Below, one piece after another: positions 43,471 to 52,272 of a DNA stretch of 64,000 bases; within the stretch, counting starts at the first letter, position 1; every line of letters begins with the position of its first letter. The DNA lies in the NCBI RefSeq assembly GCF_019794555.1, contig NZ_JAIMEP010000003.1, forward strand, positions 83,202-147,201. The letters are read 5' to 3'. Origin of the DNA: Streptococcus suis. Lineage in GTDB: Bacteria; Bacillota; Bacilli; Lactobacillales; Streptococcaceae. Made by a program: the position numbers and the translations under genes. A model generated the notes under the pieces. The model ran no database searches, was not told the origin of the DNA, and saw only the letters and a list, made by a program, of their open reading frames with translations.

Positions 43471-44886
43471 ATGGGCTATATCGACTATTCTATAGAACCT
43501 GAAAGTGACATAGCCTTCCTCGATATGAAGTCCTTCTACGCTTCAGTAGAATGTGTGGATAGAGGTTTGCATCCTCTCTACACATCACTGTGCGTCATGA
43601 GCCGTGCAGACAACTCGGCAGGATTGATTCTCGCTTCTTCTCCTATGTTTAAGAAAGTCTTCGGTAAAGCAAATGTAGGTCGTTCCTACGACTTGCCATT
43701 TGATATCAACACTCGAAAATTCAGCTATCAAAATGCATGGAAACAGGGAATTGAGGTAACACCAAAGTATAAATCGTTTATTGAACACTGGGCAAAACGT
43801 ACACTCATCGTTCCTCCTCGAATGGACAGATATATTGAGAAGAATCTAGAGATTCAGCATATCTTTCAAGACTATGCTGCTCCAGATGACATTCTCCCCT
43901 ATTCAATCGATGAAGGCTTTATTGACCTTACTAGCTCACTTTCTTACTTTATTTCTGATAAGTCAATGTCAAGGAAAGATAAGTTAGATAATGTTTCGGC
44001 TATGATTCAGAGAGATATTTACAGTAAAACAGGTATTATCTCAACTGTTGGAATGAGTAATTCCAATCCTCTTCTAGCTAAACTAGCTCTAGATAATGAA
44101 GCAAAGAAAACTGCTACAATGAGAGCTAACTGGTCATACGAAGATGTAGAAACCAAGGTATGGGCCATTCCAAAATTAACAGACTTTTGGGGAATCGGTA
44201 GTAAAACCGAGATTCATTTACAAAAACTTGGTATTCATTCAATCAAAGAATTAGCCAATTTCAATCCTGATATTCTCAAAAAAGAATTCGGTAAAGTCGG
44301 TGTTCAACTTTGGTTTCACGCCAATGGAGTTGACGAGAGCAACGTCCATGAACCCTATAAACCAAAATCACGAGGATTGGGTAACTCACAAGTACTTCCT
44401 AGAGATTACAGAACCCAAAGAGAAATTGAAATCGTATTAGCTGAAATGGCTGATCAGGTTGCTAACCGTCTTCGCTCGGCACATAAAAAAGCAACTGTTG
44501 TTTCAATCCATATTGGCTATTCTAGAACTGAAATGAAAAAATCTATAAATACTCAGAAAAAAATTGACCCCGCAAATCTCCCAAAAACAATGGTAAGCCA
44601 TGTACTTGAATTATTCCGAAAGAAATACACCTCTGGTGCAGTGAGACAAATTGGTGTATCTTATAGTGGCTTCGTAGATGAAAGCTATACTCTACTATCA
44701 CTCTTTGATGATGTAGAACAAATTGAAAAAGATAATAGACTTCAGACAGCTATTGATGTTGTCAGAGAACAGTTTGGCTTTTTAGCCATACAAAAAGGAA
44801 CCGTCCTAACCGAAGGTTCCAGAAATATTGAACGTAGTAAACTTATCGGCGGTCATTCCGCTGGTGGATTGGAGGGATTAAAATGA
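43471..44886 (+). CDS. umuC: Y-family translesion DNA polymerase (UmuC-like)
   Basis: 471 aa. Start ATG 43471 behind GGAG. Palm motifs: DIAFLDMKSFYASVECVDRG (metal-binding Asp) and PYSIDEGFIDLTS (Asp/Glu). The little finger domain is at about 330-440. Copies of this gene sit in Tn5252 and Tn1207.1/Phi1207.3 elements (umuC-like orf6). The operon provides SOS-induced mutagenic lesion bypass. The YolD gene follows with a 4-nt overlap. Confidence 0.95.
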   Translation: MGYIDYSIEPESDIAFLDMKSFYASVECVDRGLHPLYTSLCVMSRADNSAGLILASSPMFKKVFGKANVGRSYDLPFDINTRKFSYQNAWKQGIEVTPKYKSFIEHWAKRTLIVPPRMDRYIEKNLEIQHIFQDYAAPDDILPYSIDEGFIDLTSSLSYFISDKSMSRKDKLDNVSAMIQRDIYSKTGIISTVGMSNSNPLLAKLALDNEAKKTATMRANWSYEDVETKVWAIPKLTDFWGIGSKTEIHLQKLGIHSIKELANFNPDILKKEFGKVGVQLWFHANGVDESNVHEPYKPKSRGLGNSQVLPRDYRTQREIEIVLAEMADQVANRLRSAHKKATVVSIHIGYSRTEMKKSINTQKKIDPANLPKTMVSHVLELFRKKYTSGAVRQIGVSYSGFVDESYTLLSLFDDVEQIEKDNRLQTAIDVVREQFGFLAIQKGTVLTEGSRNIERSKLIGGHSAGGLEGLK

Positions 44887-45251
44887 TTGACCGTTCATAC
44901 TTACCATTTCAATCAGCAAGAGAGTACCAAGATACAAAGATGCAAAAATGGATGGGATTTTTCCTATCTGAGCATACATCAGCACTCACTGACGATGCAA
45001 ACAAAGTAACGTACATGTCTGATTTATCACTAGAGAAGAAATTATTACTCCTAAGTCAGGTGTATGCTGGGCAACTTCACACGCGCATTTATGTCGTTGA
45101 AAAAAACATGCGAGTTTCCTACACTGGGACAATACCAAGTCTGACCAAAGATTTCATTTTGATAAAAACTACAACAGGTCACATCAATTTGAAATTGAAA
45201 GACATAATTAGTATTGAACTTGAAGAGGAGGTCTCCTATGAATCAGCTTGA
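44883..45251 (+). CDS. YolD-like protein
   Basis: 122 aa: MIDRSYLPFQSAREYQDTKM, then KWMGFFLSEHTSALTDD and a YolD-type C-terminal SH3-like part (YTGTIPSLTKDFILIKTTTG, LKLKDIISIEL). YolD proteins almost always accompany UmuC-like polymerases in firmicutes and mobile elements. Overlaps umuC by 4 nt and the next gene by 14 nt. Confidence 0.87.
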   Translation: MIDRSYLPFQSAREYQDTKMQKWMGFFLSEHTSALTDDANKVTYMSDLSLEKKLLLLSQVYAGQLHTRIYVVEKNMRVSYTGTIPSLTKDFILIKTTTGHINLKLKDIISIELEEEVSYESA

Positions 45252-45537
45252 ATTTCAGCGTAATCACCTGCAAATGGACTATTACAGTGAGAGCTACCAA
45301 GATTTTGAACGTGACTTCTACCGCTACTCCAACATGAATATTCCATTGACCTTCCTGACTGATGATATCCTCAAAACAATGGCGACTTCTCATAAGAATT
45401 ACTTTGTCCTAAATAAGGAAAAGGCTAGAGATAATCGTGATCATTTTTTCATTTTTGAGGTAAGTACCATAGATGAAAATCCACTAATCTACCGCTATTC
45501 ATATAAGAAAACAACAACTTACTTAGCACAAAAATAG
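45238..45537 (+). CDS. DUF5960-like protein
   Basis: 99 aa, ATG 45238 behind GAGGAGG: MNQLEFQRNHLQMDYYSESY, middle FERDFYRYSNMNIPLTFLTD, end NPLIYRYSYKKTTTYLAQK. Matches the DUF5960 family found at the end of umuC operons in streptococcal elements. Function unknown. Last gene before a terminator. Confidence 0.78.
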   Translation: MNQLEFQRNHLQMDYYSESYQDFERDFYRYSNMNIPLTFLTDDILKTMATSHKNYFVLNKEKARDNRDHFFIFEVSTIDENPLIYRYSYKKTTTYLAQK

Positions 45538-45562
45538 GAGTTCATAAATATGCTCCTATTTT
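45531..45562 (+). terminator. Terminator of the SOS cassette
   Basis: Stem AAAATAGGAG / CTCCTATTTT with a 12-nt loop and T-rich 3' side; overlaps the last codons of the DUF5960 gene. Confidence 0.85.
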
Positions 45563-45623
45563 CTTATAACATGAATTAAAGTTATTTTAAAGTACTCAGA
45601 AACTGCCCTTAGAATAGTTCTAT

Positions 45624-46583
45624 CTATCCTTCCTCACAAGAACTAGCAGTAAGAGATAATACTCTATCTAAGCTCTCAATATTTTTACGACCAACAGTTC
45701 GTAACCATTCACGTGCAGCTTCTTCTCCTTGTTCAATATAGACTGGCACAACACCTGCCCATGTTGCACGACCACAGAGAACACCGTTAAATTTAGCACC
45801 TGCTTCATGAGCAAACACTAGAGTATCTTGGAAGAGTTTAGCTGAAACACCTGCACTTAGATAAATATAAGGTAAATGAGTTGATGCTTCTTGTTGACGG
45901 AAATATTCGGCTGCTTCTTCTTTTGTATAAACGACTTCCCCTGTTCCAAATCCTTCTACAAAATTCATGTTCACAGGTACTTCTACCTTGAGAACATCTA
46001 CTCCAAAACGTTCGTCCGAAAAGACTTTCATGGCTTCATTTACTTTTCTAGGTTTAACTTTAGCAAACTCAACACTAGCATTGTCTTCAATTGTTTCATC
46101 ATAGCTCAAAATCTCCAAGAAGAATGGCAAACCTTCTGCCTGACATTCTGAACCTAAGCGTTCAATATAAGCATGTTTTTGAAGATTAACGTATGGATCA
46201 CCGTCAACGTCATAGTAGAGTAGAAACTTAATGGCATCTGCCCCCTCTTCTTTTAGTCGTTTTACAGACCATTCTACTAGGCAATCTGGCAAACGACTGG
46301 TAGAGCTGGTGTCATAGCCAGTTTTTTCATAGGCCAAAAGTAAACCACATTGTTCATCGCGGGTGCGTGAAGCTGGTAAGCCAAATTCAGGATCTAAAAG
46401 AATAGAAGAAGAAAACTGTGTTAGTTCTTCAGAAACTAGCGTTTTTAGCTCTTCCATCTGCTCCACAGTAGGTTCTTCTGCCTGATGTTTTGCCATCATT
46501 TTTTTCAAAGCACCACGTTGGTCAAAAGCAAGAGCTGATATAATACCATTCTTTGTCATTAACTTAGATAGATTTTTTACCAT
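45624..46583 (-). CDS. lacD: Tagatose 1,6-bisphosphate aldolase
   Basis: 319 aa, family length 320-330. Cleaves tagatose 1,6-bisphosphate to dihydroxyacetone phosphate and glyceraldehyde 3-phosphate. Class I motifs: [43 protein letters not shown] with the Schiff-base Lys, and [14 protein letters not shown]. Ribosome-binding site AAAGGA. It is the last gene of a four-gene sugar operon. Unlike the lac operons, no lacAB isomerase or lacC is next to it, so the feeding sugar phosphate is made by the kinase at 48.5 kb. Confidence 0.92.
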   Translation of the reverse strand: MVKNLSKLMTKNGIISALAFDQRGALKKMMAKHQAEEPTVEQMEELKTLVSEELTQFSSSILLDPEFGLPASRTRDEQCGLLLAYEKTGYDTSSTSRLPDCLVEWSVKRLKEEGADAIKFLLYYDVDGDPYVNLQKHAYIERLGSECQAEGLPFFLEILSYDETIEDNASVEFAKVKPRKVNEAMKVFSDERFGVDVLKVEVPVNMNFVEGFGTGEVVYTKEEAAEYFRQQEASTHLPYIYLSAGVSAKLFQDTLVFAHEAGAKFNGVLCGRATWAGVVPVYIEQGEEAAREWLRTVGRKNIESLDRVLSLTASSCEEG

Positions 46584-46607
46584 TTTTATTCCTTTCTAAA
46601 TAAAGAA

Positions 46608-46640
46608 ATCTCCTGACATCTACTCTATACGTCAGGAGAT
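46608..46640 (-). terminator. Hairpin between EIIA and lacD
   Basis: Stem ATCTCCTGAC / GTCAGGAGAT (46608-46617 with 46631-46640) around a 13-nt loop in the 65-bp gap. A weak T-rich tract follows on the minus strand (ATTTCTTTATTT). It may act as a partial terminator lowering lacD expression. Confidence 0.55.
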
Positions 46641-46648
46641 AAAGATGA

Positions 46649-47092
46649 TTACACTAAGTGTTTCTCCAATAGCTCAACAATTTCCTCTACACAATTAGCA
46701 TTTGTAAAAGATGTTTTGAACTCAGTCTTCATGAGTAAACGAGCAATTTTTGATAAAAATTTTAAGTGAGTGGTACCTGCTTCCGTTTCCGGAATAAATA
46801 GTGCAATAACTGAAGTGATAGGTTGACCATCCATTGACTGCCATTCAACACCATTAGCTAATTTCAAAACAGCTACGCCAGGTTTTGTGATTGCAGAAGA
46901 TTTAGCATGTGGAATGGCAAAACCATCCATCATTCCGGTAGTACCTTCATCTTCCCTTGCAAGAAGTGCTTCTTTAACTAAGGCAATGTCTGTTGCATAT
47001 CCATGTTCAAAAACCAGTTGTGATAAACAATCAAACACACTCTCCTTTGATGAAGCAGACACATCAACTAGTACTAATTTCTTATCTATCAT
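46649..47092 (-). CDS. PTS EIIA component, fructose family
   Basis: 147 aa. Phosphoryl-accepting histidine is His62 in GFAIPHAKSSA. Fold elements: MIDKKLVLVDVSASSKESVF and FIPETEAGTTHLKFLSKIAR. It accepts phosphate from HPr and passes it to the EIIB domain of the adjacent EIIBC. The start is behind GAGGTAC. It lies 11 bp downstream of EIIBC. Confidence 0.92.
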   Translation of the reverse strand: MIDKKLVLVDVSASSKESVFDCLSQLVFEHGYATDIALVKEALLAREDEGTTGMMDGFAIPHAKSSAITKPGVAVLKLANGVEWQSMDGQPITSVIALFIPETEAGTTHLKFLSKIARLLMKTEFKTSFTNANCVEEIVELLEKHLV

Positions 47093-47103
47093 TAATGTAC
47101 CTC

Positions 47104-48492
47104 TTATACCTTTTCAATTTTAGTTTTTTGAATAAATCCTAGAAGTAATCCTGAAATAATAGCTCCAATTGCAATTGCTAACACCCAAAGTCCAGCATTT
47201 GTTACTACAGGAAGGACTAAGAATCCACCGTGTGGAGCAGGGACTTTTACACCCCAAAGATAAGTTAACACTGCACCAATTGATGACCCAAGCATCAATG
47301 TTGGTAGATTACGGAGTGGATCTTTTGCAGCGAATGGGATAGCACCTTCAGTAATATGTGTAGAACCTAAGATTAAATTTGCAAGACCTGCATTGCAATC
47401 TTCATCAGAGTAATATTTACGGAATACTGTTGTAGCAACAAAAGTTGTCAATGGTGGGACAATACATGCTGCAGAAACACCTGCCATAAAGCTAGTATTT
47501 CCTTGTGCTAAAAGGGCTGTACCTGTTACATACGCTGCTTTATTTACTGGACCACCCATATCAAAAGCAGACATGCAACCAATAATAATTCCAAGAATTA
47601 TAGGATTGGCATTTTCAAATCCTGCGAGCCAAGCCATCATAGATTCATTTACCCATGTCATTGGAGAGTTCACTGCCACCATAAATAATCCAGTAACAAA
47701 TACACCGAACAATGGATATAGGAAAATAGCTTTCAAACCATCTAGTGATTTTGGCAATCCCTTAAATAGTTTCATTAGAGCCAAAACAATATAGCCAGCA
47801 GCGAAACCACCAACGATACCACCTAAGAATCCTGAACCTCCATTTGCGGCCATCAAACCAGCGACAAGACCTGATACAAATCCAGGACGCTTAGCAATAG
47901 ATTCGGCAATATAAGCTGATAAAACAGGAACCATCATACCCATTGCTACACCACCAATGTCATTTTTCAACATAGCAGCAAAAGGATTATATTGTTCACT
48001 ATTTGGGTCAAATGAAAAAATACCAAATAGGAATGAAATGGCAATCAAAACTCCTCCTGCAACTACAAATGGAAGCATGTGAGATACACCGTTCATTAGA
48101 TGTTTATAGATTTGACGTCCAAAACTCTCATTTCCTGCTGATGAAGATTCTTGCTTAATAGCTTCACCTGCTTTTACAACACCTTTACCAGATAGAGCAT
48201 CATCAATCAATTTAGAAGCATTTTTAATACCTTCCCCAACTGAAGTCTCAATGACACGTTTCCCTGCAAAGCGTTCTGCGTTTACATCCTTGTCAGCTGC
48301 AATAATAACCGCATCGGCTGCAGCAATTTCTTCAGCTGTCAACTCGTTCTCAATACCAATTTGACCATGAGTTTCTACTTTGATAGAAACGTTACGCTCT
48401 TTAGCCGCTTGCTCAAGTGCTTCTTGAGCCATGAATGTATGTGCAATACCAGTTGGACAACCAGTAGCTGCAATCAATTTATAAGTAGCCAT
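47104..48492 (-). CDS. PTS EIIBC component, fructose family
   Basis: 462 aa. EIIB (about 1-100) has the phosphorylated Cys12 in LIAATGCPTGIAHTFMAQ. A linker (KAGEAIKQESSSAGNES) leads to a polytopic EIIC domain (about 130-460) with 9-10 membrane segments and a sugar-binding motif MGGPVNKAAY. It imports and phosphorylates a ketohexose, giving a 1-phosphate in this family. ATG follows GGAGG directly after the kinase stop. Sugar specificity (fructose or tagatose) is inferred. Confidence 0.92.
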   Translation of the reverse strand: MATYKLIAATGCPTGIAHTFMAQEALEQAAKERNVSIKVETHGQIGIENELTAEEIAAADAVIIAADKDVNAERFAGKRVIETSVGEGIKNASKLIDDALSGKGVVKAGEAIKQESSSAGNESFGRQIYKHLMNGVSHMLPFVVAGGVLIAISFLFGIFSFDPNSEQYNPFAAMLKNDIGGVAMGMMVPVLSAYIAESIAKRPGFVSGLVAGLMAANGGSGFLGGIVGGFAAGYIVLALMKLFKGLPKSLDGLKAIFLYPLFGVFVTGLFMVAVNSPMTWVNESMMAWLAGFENANPIILGIIIGCMSAFDMGGPVNKAAYVTGTALLAQGNTSFMAGVSAACIVPPLTTFVATTVFRKYYSDEDCNAGLANLILGSTHITEGAIPFAAKDPLRNLPTLMLGSSIGAVLTYLWGVKVPAPHGGFLVLPVVTNAGLWVLAIAIGAIISGLLLGFIQKTKIEKV

Positions 48493-49428
48493 CTACTTTA
48501 CCTCCATTTTTTTTAGTAATATTTGTTTACTTAATTCATCGACATCTGAAAAATCCGTTAGTCCACTTCTAAATGCCGTCGAAGAGCCTGCAGCAACTGC
48601 TTTGATTAAGGACTTCTCAGTTGATAGACCCAATATTTTTGATCCTAAAAAAGTACCAAGAGTAGTATCCCCCGCACAAGCAGTATTTACCACTTCTCCT
48701 TTCGGAGCGTTGCAAGTAAATATTTCTCCACTATCCGTAAACATTACTGCTCCCTTACTACCTAAAGAAATCAGTACATTTCTTGCACCTAAGTCTTGAA
48801 GCGATTTCCCATATTCTAAAATGTCATCTTCTGATATATCTTGCACTTCGAACCATTGTGCAATTTCTTCATCATTTGGCTTAATCAGATATGGCTTATA
48901 CTTTAGGCAAGTGAGAATAACTGGATCACTAATATCTAAAATTAAAGATACGTTATTTTCATTTGTTATCTCAGCTATCTTAACTAAATAACTGGAATCA
49001 ATTCCTCTAGGAAGACTTCCTGAAATAACTAAATAATCATTTAAACCGAGCAATCGAATTTTTTCTAATAGAGCATCTTGAGCAGAAGGAGAAACTTCTG
49101 GGCCTTTATTTACCAATTTATATTCCTCTGATGTTTCTAGAACCTGTGTGAACACATTAATTCTAGTTATTCCTTCAACGTCAATAAACTCTTCGGTAAT
49201 CCCTTTAGCAACTAACTCATCCTTGATGAACTGTCCCGTAAAACCTGCACTAAACCCAAAAGCTGTATTTGGAATATCTAGCATCTTTAGAATTAACGAG
49301 ACATTAACACCTTTTCCGTTTGGTTGCAGTTCATCGTATAAAGTTCGATTAACGATGTTATTTTTTAGCTGGTTTGTTTTGATAAACATATCAATAGCCG
49401 GATTCATTGTTAAAGTATAGATACCCAC
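48493..49428 (-). CDS. 1-phosphofructokinase / tagatose-phosphate kinase (PfkB family)
   Basis: 311 aa. PfkB motifs: YTLTMNPAIDMFIKT, GKGVNVSLILKMLD near the N-terminus, DISDPVILTCLKYKPYLIKP, and the catalytic NTACAGDTTLGTFLGS (Asp). It would phosphorylate fructose or tagatose 1-phosphate to the 1,6-bisphosphate used by LacD. GTG start with GGAG upstream. First gene of the leftward sugar operon. FruK, LacC and TagK are hard to separate by eye, so the substrate stays open. Confidence 0.88.
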   Translation of the reverse strand: MGIYTLTMNPAIDMFIKTNQLKNNIVNRTLYDELQPNGKGVNVSLILKMLDIPNTAFGFSAGFTGQFIKDELVAKGITEEFIDVEGITRINVFTQVLETSEEYKLVNKGPEVSPSAQDALLEKIRLLGLNDYLVISGSLPRGIDSSYLVKIAEITNENNVSLILDISDPVILTCLKYKPYLIKPNDEEIAQWFEVQDISEDDILEYGKSLQDLGARNVLISLGSKGAVMFTDSGEIFTCNAPKGEVVNTACAGDTTLGTFLGSKILGLSTEKSLIKAVAAGSSTAFRSGLTDFSDVDELSKQILLKKMEVK

Positions 49429-49710
49429 ACCTTATTCTCCTTTCATTCTTTTTTGTTATAATAATAATAACATTTTTAAAATGTAAGTGTTTTCTAATAT
49501 TCTAATGATTTTGTAACAATTTACTCTACAGGACATCCCAAAATTCAATAAAGGTAAACTGAAAATCATATAAATTAATGAGCATAAATTATCAGTATTA
49601 AGAAAACAACTTCATCTAATTTTTTGTGTTGCAGTTTCTTTAATGATGATTAGATGAAAAATGCTCTTCCCTCTTTGAGATAAAAAATTCATAAAGCATA
49701 AGGAATAATA
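49429..49710. promoter_or_regulatory. Divergent promoter region of the sugar operon
   Basis: 282 bp between the kinase gene (leftward) and the RpiR regulator (rightward). On the minus strand TTACAT and TTATTAT/TATAAC-like boxes precede the kinase gene. The perfect 15-bp dyad ACATTTT-T-AAAATGT (49470-49484) overlaps them and is a candidate RpiR operator. No ORF is seen in the rest. Confidence 0.55.
49470..49484. promoter_or_regulatory. Candidate RpiR operator
   Basis: Inverted repeat ACATTTT / AAAATGT with one central T, located about 42-56 bp upstream of the kinase start. RpiR-type regulators usually bind dyads near the regulated promoter. Confidence 0.4.
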
Positions 49711-50460
49711 ATGGCGATTAATAAACATTTGACTGAAACTGAAAAACACACTTGGACACATCTTAATAATAAATTTAAAGAGATCTCTACTCTTAGCATT
49801 TCGGAAGCTAGTGAATTATTAAATGTTTCAACTGCTACTATTACTAGAACACTACAAAAAAAAGGTTATACTGGATTTTCTGATTTTAAGCACGATGTAA
49901 GAAACAGAAAACAGGATAGCTTATCCATCCTCAAAGATAAAAAAATTACCGACGAAATCAAAGTTTCCGTATTAAAGAGTTATCAAGAAGTTACAAAAAC
50001 TCTTAATGAACTTGACCTAGAAACATTAGAAATGGCAATCTCAAAACTACAAAGTGCAAAGAAAATTACTATTTTTGCCAGAGGATTTTCTGAATTACTT
50101 GCTACTGAGATGCAAACAAAATTTCTCTTACTAGGGTATTATACAGAACTTCATACAGACCCAAACATTATCCGTACTGTAAGTACCAGATTGGATGCAA
50201 ATGATTGTGTGGTATTTGTATCCTTAAATGGAGAAACGATTGAATTACAAGATGCTGCAAAAATTTGTCAAAAGAACGATACCACAACTATACTCCTGAG
50301 TGCTAACCCCTCAGGTAGCCTATCAAATTATACTCAGATAAAGCTTTTTGGATTTAAAACAGAGTTAACATACTTCCCAGATGTAGAAGTACATTCACGC
50401 CTTCCACTTTACATTATTGGGCGTTTACTATTAGATACTTTAGCTGCAAATCAAAAATAG
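49711..50460 (+). CDS. RpiR family transcriptional regulator
   Basis: 249 aa. N-terminal HTH_6 (EISTLSISEASELLNVSTAT, ITRTLQKKGYTGFSDFKHDV) and a C-terminal SIS sugar-phosphate-binding domain (ITIFARGFSELLATEMQTKF, DCVVFVSLNGETIELQDA). It senses a phosphosugar and controls the divergent PTS-kinase-aldolase operon. Ribosome-binding site AAGGA. It sits at the recombinase side of the cargo. Confidence 0.92.
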   Translation: MAINKHLTETEKHTWTHLNNKFKEISTLSISEASELLNVSTATITRTLQKKGYTGFSDFKHDVRNRKQDSLSILKDKKITDEIKVSVLKSYQEVTKTLNELDLETLEMAISKLQSAKKITIFARGFSELLATEMQTKFLLLGYYTELHTDPNIIRTVSTRLDANDCVVFVSLNGETIELQDAAKICQKNDTTTILLSANPSGSLSNYTQIKLFGFKTELTYFPDVEVHSRLPLYIIGRLLLDTLAANQK

Positions 50461-50546
50461 ACCTCTACTATTACAATACAAAACATCATAAACAATTATC
50501 AAATTTTTTAACCCCCTTGTGTATATGGACTTAAAGAATATGAAAA

Positions 50547-50577
50547 TGGTAGGAATACAATAGTTGTACTCCCACCA
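50547..50577. terminator. Hairpin between RpiR and the 139-aa gene (convergent)
   Basis: 14-bp arms TGGTAGGAATACAA / TTGTACTCCCACCA with two mismatches that are G-U-compatible in RNA. It separates convergent genes and could end either transcript, but the U-tract is weak. Confidence 0.5.
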
Positions 50578-50597
50578 ATAAATTTTATCTTCGTTCC

Positions 50598-51017
50598 TTA
50601 ATATTTATTGTCGTTTTTACGAAAGTCAGATAGTTCCTCAAAATCCTTCAATTCAAAAATAAATGCCTTATCTTCAGGAATGTGAATCCCCTCTACCCTA
50701 TAACGCTTATCAGATTTCCATTCACTCATGATTGTTAAGAGTGTTTCTTTTAAATTTTTATGACCTACCTGAACAATACCTTTTTGCTCCCCAACAGGTT
50801 TTGAAAAAGAAAATGCTCCCCTAGTTTTTGCACGACAAACTTGTATACCCATTACCTTTGTATCCTTATTAAAGGCAACCAATACATGTGCTGGATATTC
50901 TAAAGCTTGGACAATTCCTTTACTAAAAGTAACAAAGTTCTTGTTCACCGTCATACTATAATCTGATGAGTAACGTTCAACATTAACAACTTCAAGATTA
51001 AAATCTTTAAAACGCAT
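50598..51017 (-). CDS. 139-aa conserved phage protein next to recombinase
   Basis: No domain recognised. Starts MRFKDFNLEVVNVERYSSDY with AGAGG upstream. Mixed alpha/beta with a conserved-looking VLVAFNKDTKVMGIQVCRAK and KRYRVEGIHIPEDKAFIFEL. It follows the short serine recombinase by 14 bp and likely forms its operon. In Tn1207.1-type elements an unknown ORF lies in this place, so it could be an accessory recombination or regulation factor. Confidence 0.65.
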   Translation of the reverse strand: MRFKDFNLEVVNVERYSSDYSMTVNKNFVTFSKGIVQALEYPAHVLVAFNKDTKVMGIQVCRAKTRGAFSFSKPVGEQKGIVQVGHKNLKETLLTIMSEWKSDKRYRVEGIHIPEDKAFIFELKDFEELSDFRKNDNKY

Positions 51018-51031
51018 AATTTACCTCTTTC

Positions 51032-52144
51032 TTATTTAAAAACTTCGTGAATGTCTTCCGACTTCCAACTAGGATCAAGTACAACAAAATCCCTCAACTT
51101 ACCAGATTTTAGTTTCTTGATATAGAGTTTAGGTACAAATATCTCAGAAGTAGATTTCGATTTTCTTCTAGGTTGCTTGAGTAATTCTTGTACTAAATCC
51201 CATCTTGATTCTGGTATGATAGAGGGAATTCCATTTTTTAATCGATATTTTGGCTTTTCACCATTATTTTTCCGAGTTTTATGACTAAAACAATCAACAG
51301 TAAATGTCTTCTGCATGATGATTTCGCCTTTATATTTCTCGTTCCTGAGAATATTATAGACAGCTAAACTTGTCCAACGCTCCAAACCAGTAACTGTTGG
51401 TATATGATTGGTCATTAAAGTTGAAGCAATCTCACTTGCAGTCATACCTTCAATGTACGAATCATATATTAGGCGAACAATTTTTGCTTCTGTCTCATCT
51501 ATCACTACTCGACCATACTGGTCTTTCGTATACCCCAGAAGGTTATGGGTAGGAATCATTGGTATCCCTCTTTTAAAGCGTTCAATTACAGACCATGTAA
51601 TTGAAGCACTTTTTTGCTCACTCTCACCTTGAGCTACTATGGCCATAATACCAAGAATGAATTCACTATTCGTATCAAGTGTATTCAAATTTATATCTTC
51701 GATGTATATTCCAACAGGTGGGGACAGCGCCTTCAACTCTCGGTAAATGCTAATAAAATCTAGCTGATTGCGAGCAAACCTACTTACACTTTTAACGATT
51801 ATCAAGTCAATCTTACCACTTCTACAATCATGAAGCATCTGTTGGAATTGTTCGCGTCGTTTGATTGATGTTCCTGAAGCTCCCTGGTCAGCATAGATTC
51901 CAGCCATTATCCAATCAGGGTTACTATTGATTCTTTCAGTATAGGTTTGTTTTTGAAGTTCAAAACTACCTGACTGAGATTCGTCAAAAGTACTTACTCG
52001 ACAATAGGCAGCAACACGCAACTTCTTAGTCTTAACATCAGTGAACTCTCGCTTTGCAGGAATAATTTCAACAGTTCTCTCAGATACAAATGCATCTCGA
52101 ATTTTCTTCTGTTGATGAGTAGTTTTAGAATTCCGTCTTACCAT
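51032..52144 (-). CDS. Serine recombinase without zinc ribbon (370 aa)
   Basis: Resolvase domain with nucleophile Ser51 in VAAYCRVSTFDESQSGSFEL, Arg/Asp motif KSVSRFARNQLDF, and a recombinase domain (about 205-330) with GLERWTSLAVYNILRNEKYK. No Cys4 zinc ribbon or long coiled coil follows; the C-terminal 50 residues are Lys/Ser-rich. Large serine integrases typically exceed 450 aa, so this is a short form, as seen in Tn1207.1 and related elements. Start MVRRNSKTTHQ behind AGGAGG. About 0.9 kb inside the comEC junction. Confidence 0.9.
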   Translation of the reverse strand: MVRRNSKTTHQQKKIRDAFVSERTVEIIPAKREFTDVKTKKLRVAAYCRVSTFDESQSGSFELQKQTYTERINSNPDWIMAGIYADQGASGTSIKRREQFQQMLHDCRSGKIDLIIVKSVSRFARNQLDFISIYRELKALSPPVGIYIEDINLNTLDTNSEFILGIMAIVAQGESEQKSASITWSVIERFKRGIPMIPTHNLLGYTKDQYGRVVIDETEAKIVRLIYDSYIEGMTASEIASTLMTNHIPTVTGLERWTSLAVYNILRNEKYKGEIIMQKTFTVDCFSHKTRKNNGEKPKYRLKNGIPSIIPESRWDLVQELLKQPRRKSKSTSEIFVPKLYIKKLKSGKLRDFVVLDPSWKSEDIHEVFK

Positions 52145-52214
52145 TGGTTTTACCTCCTTTCTAGAAATCTACATAATAATTATATATATTAACTACATTT
52201 TTCTAAATTAGAAG

Positions 52215-52244
52215 ATAAAAAATGACCTAACTAAAAATTAGGCC
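52215..52244 (-). terminator. Terminator after CpXC gene
   Basis: Minus-strand stem GGCCTAA / TTAGGTC with loop TTTTTAG, followed by ATTTTTTATC. It lies 29 nt after the CpXC stop. Confidence 0.75.
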
Positions 52245-52272
52245 ATTAATACTTGTAAATAAATTTTTAATT

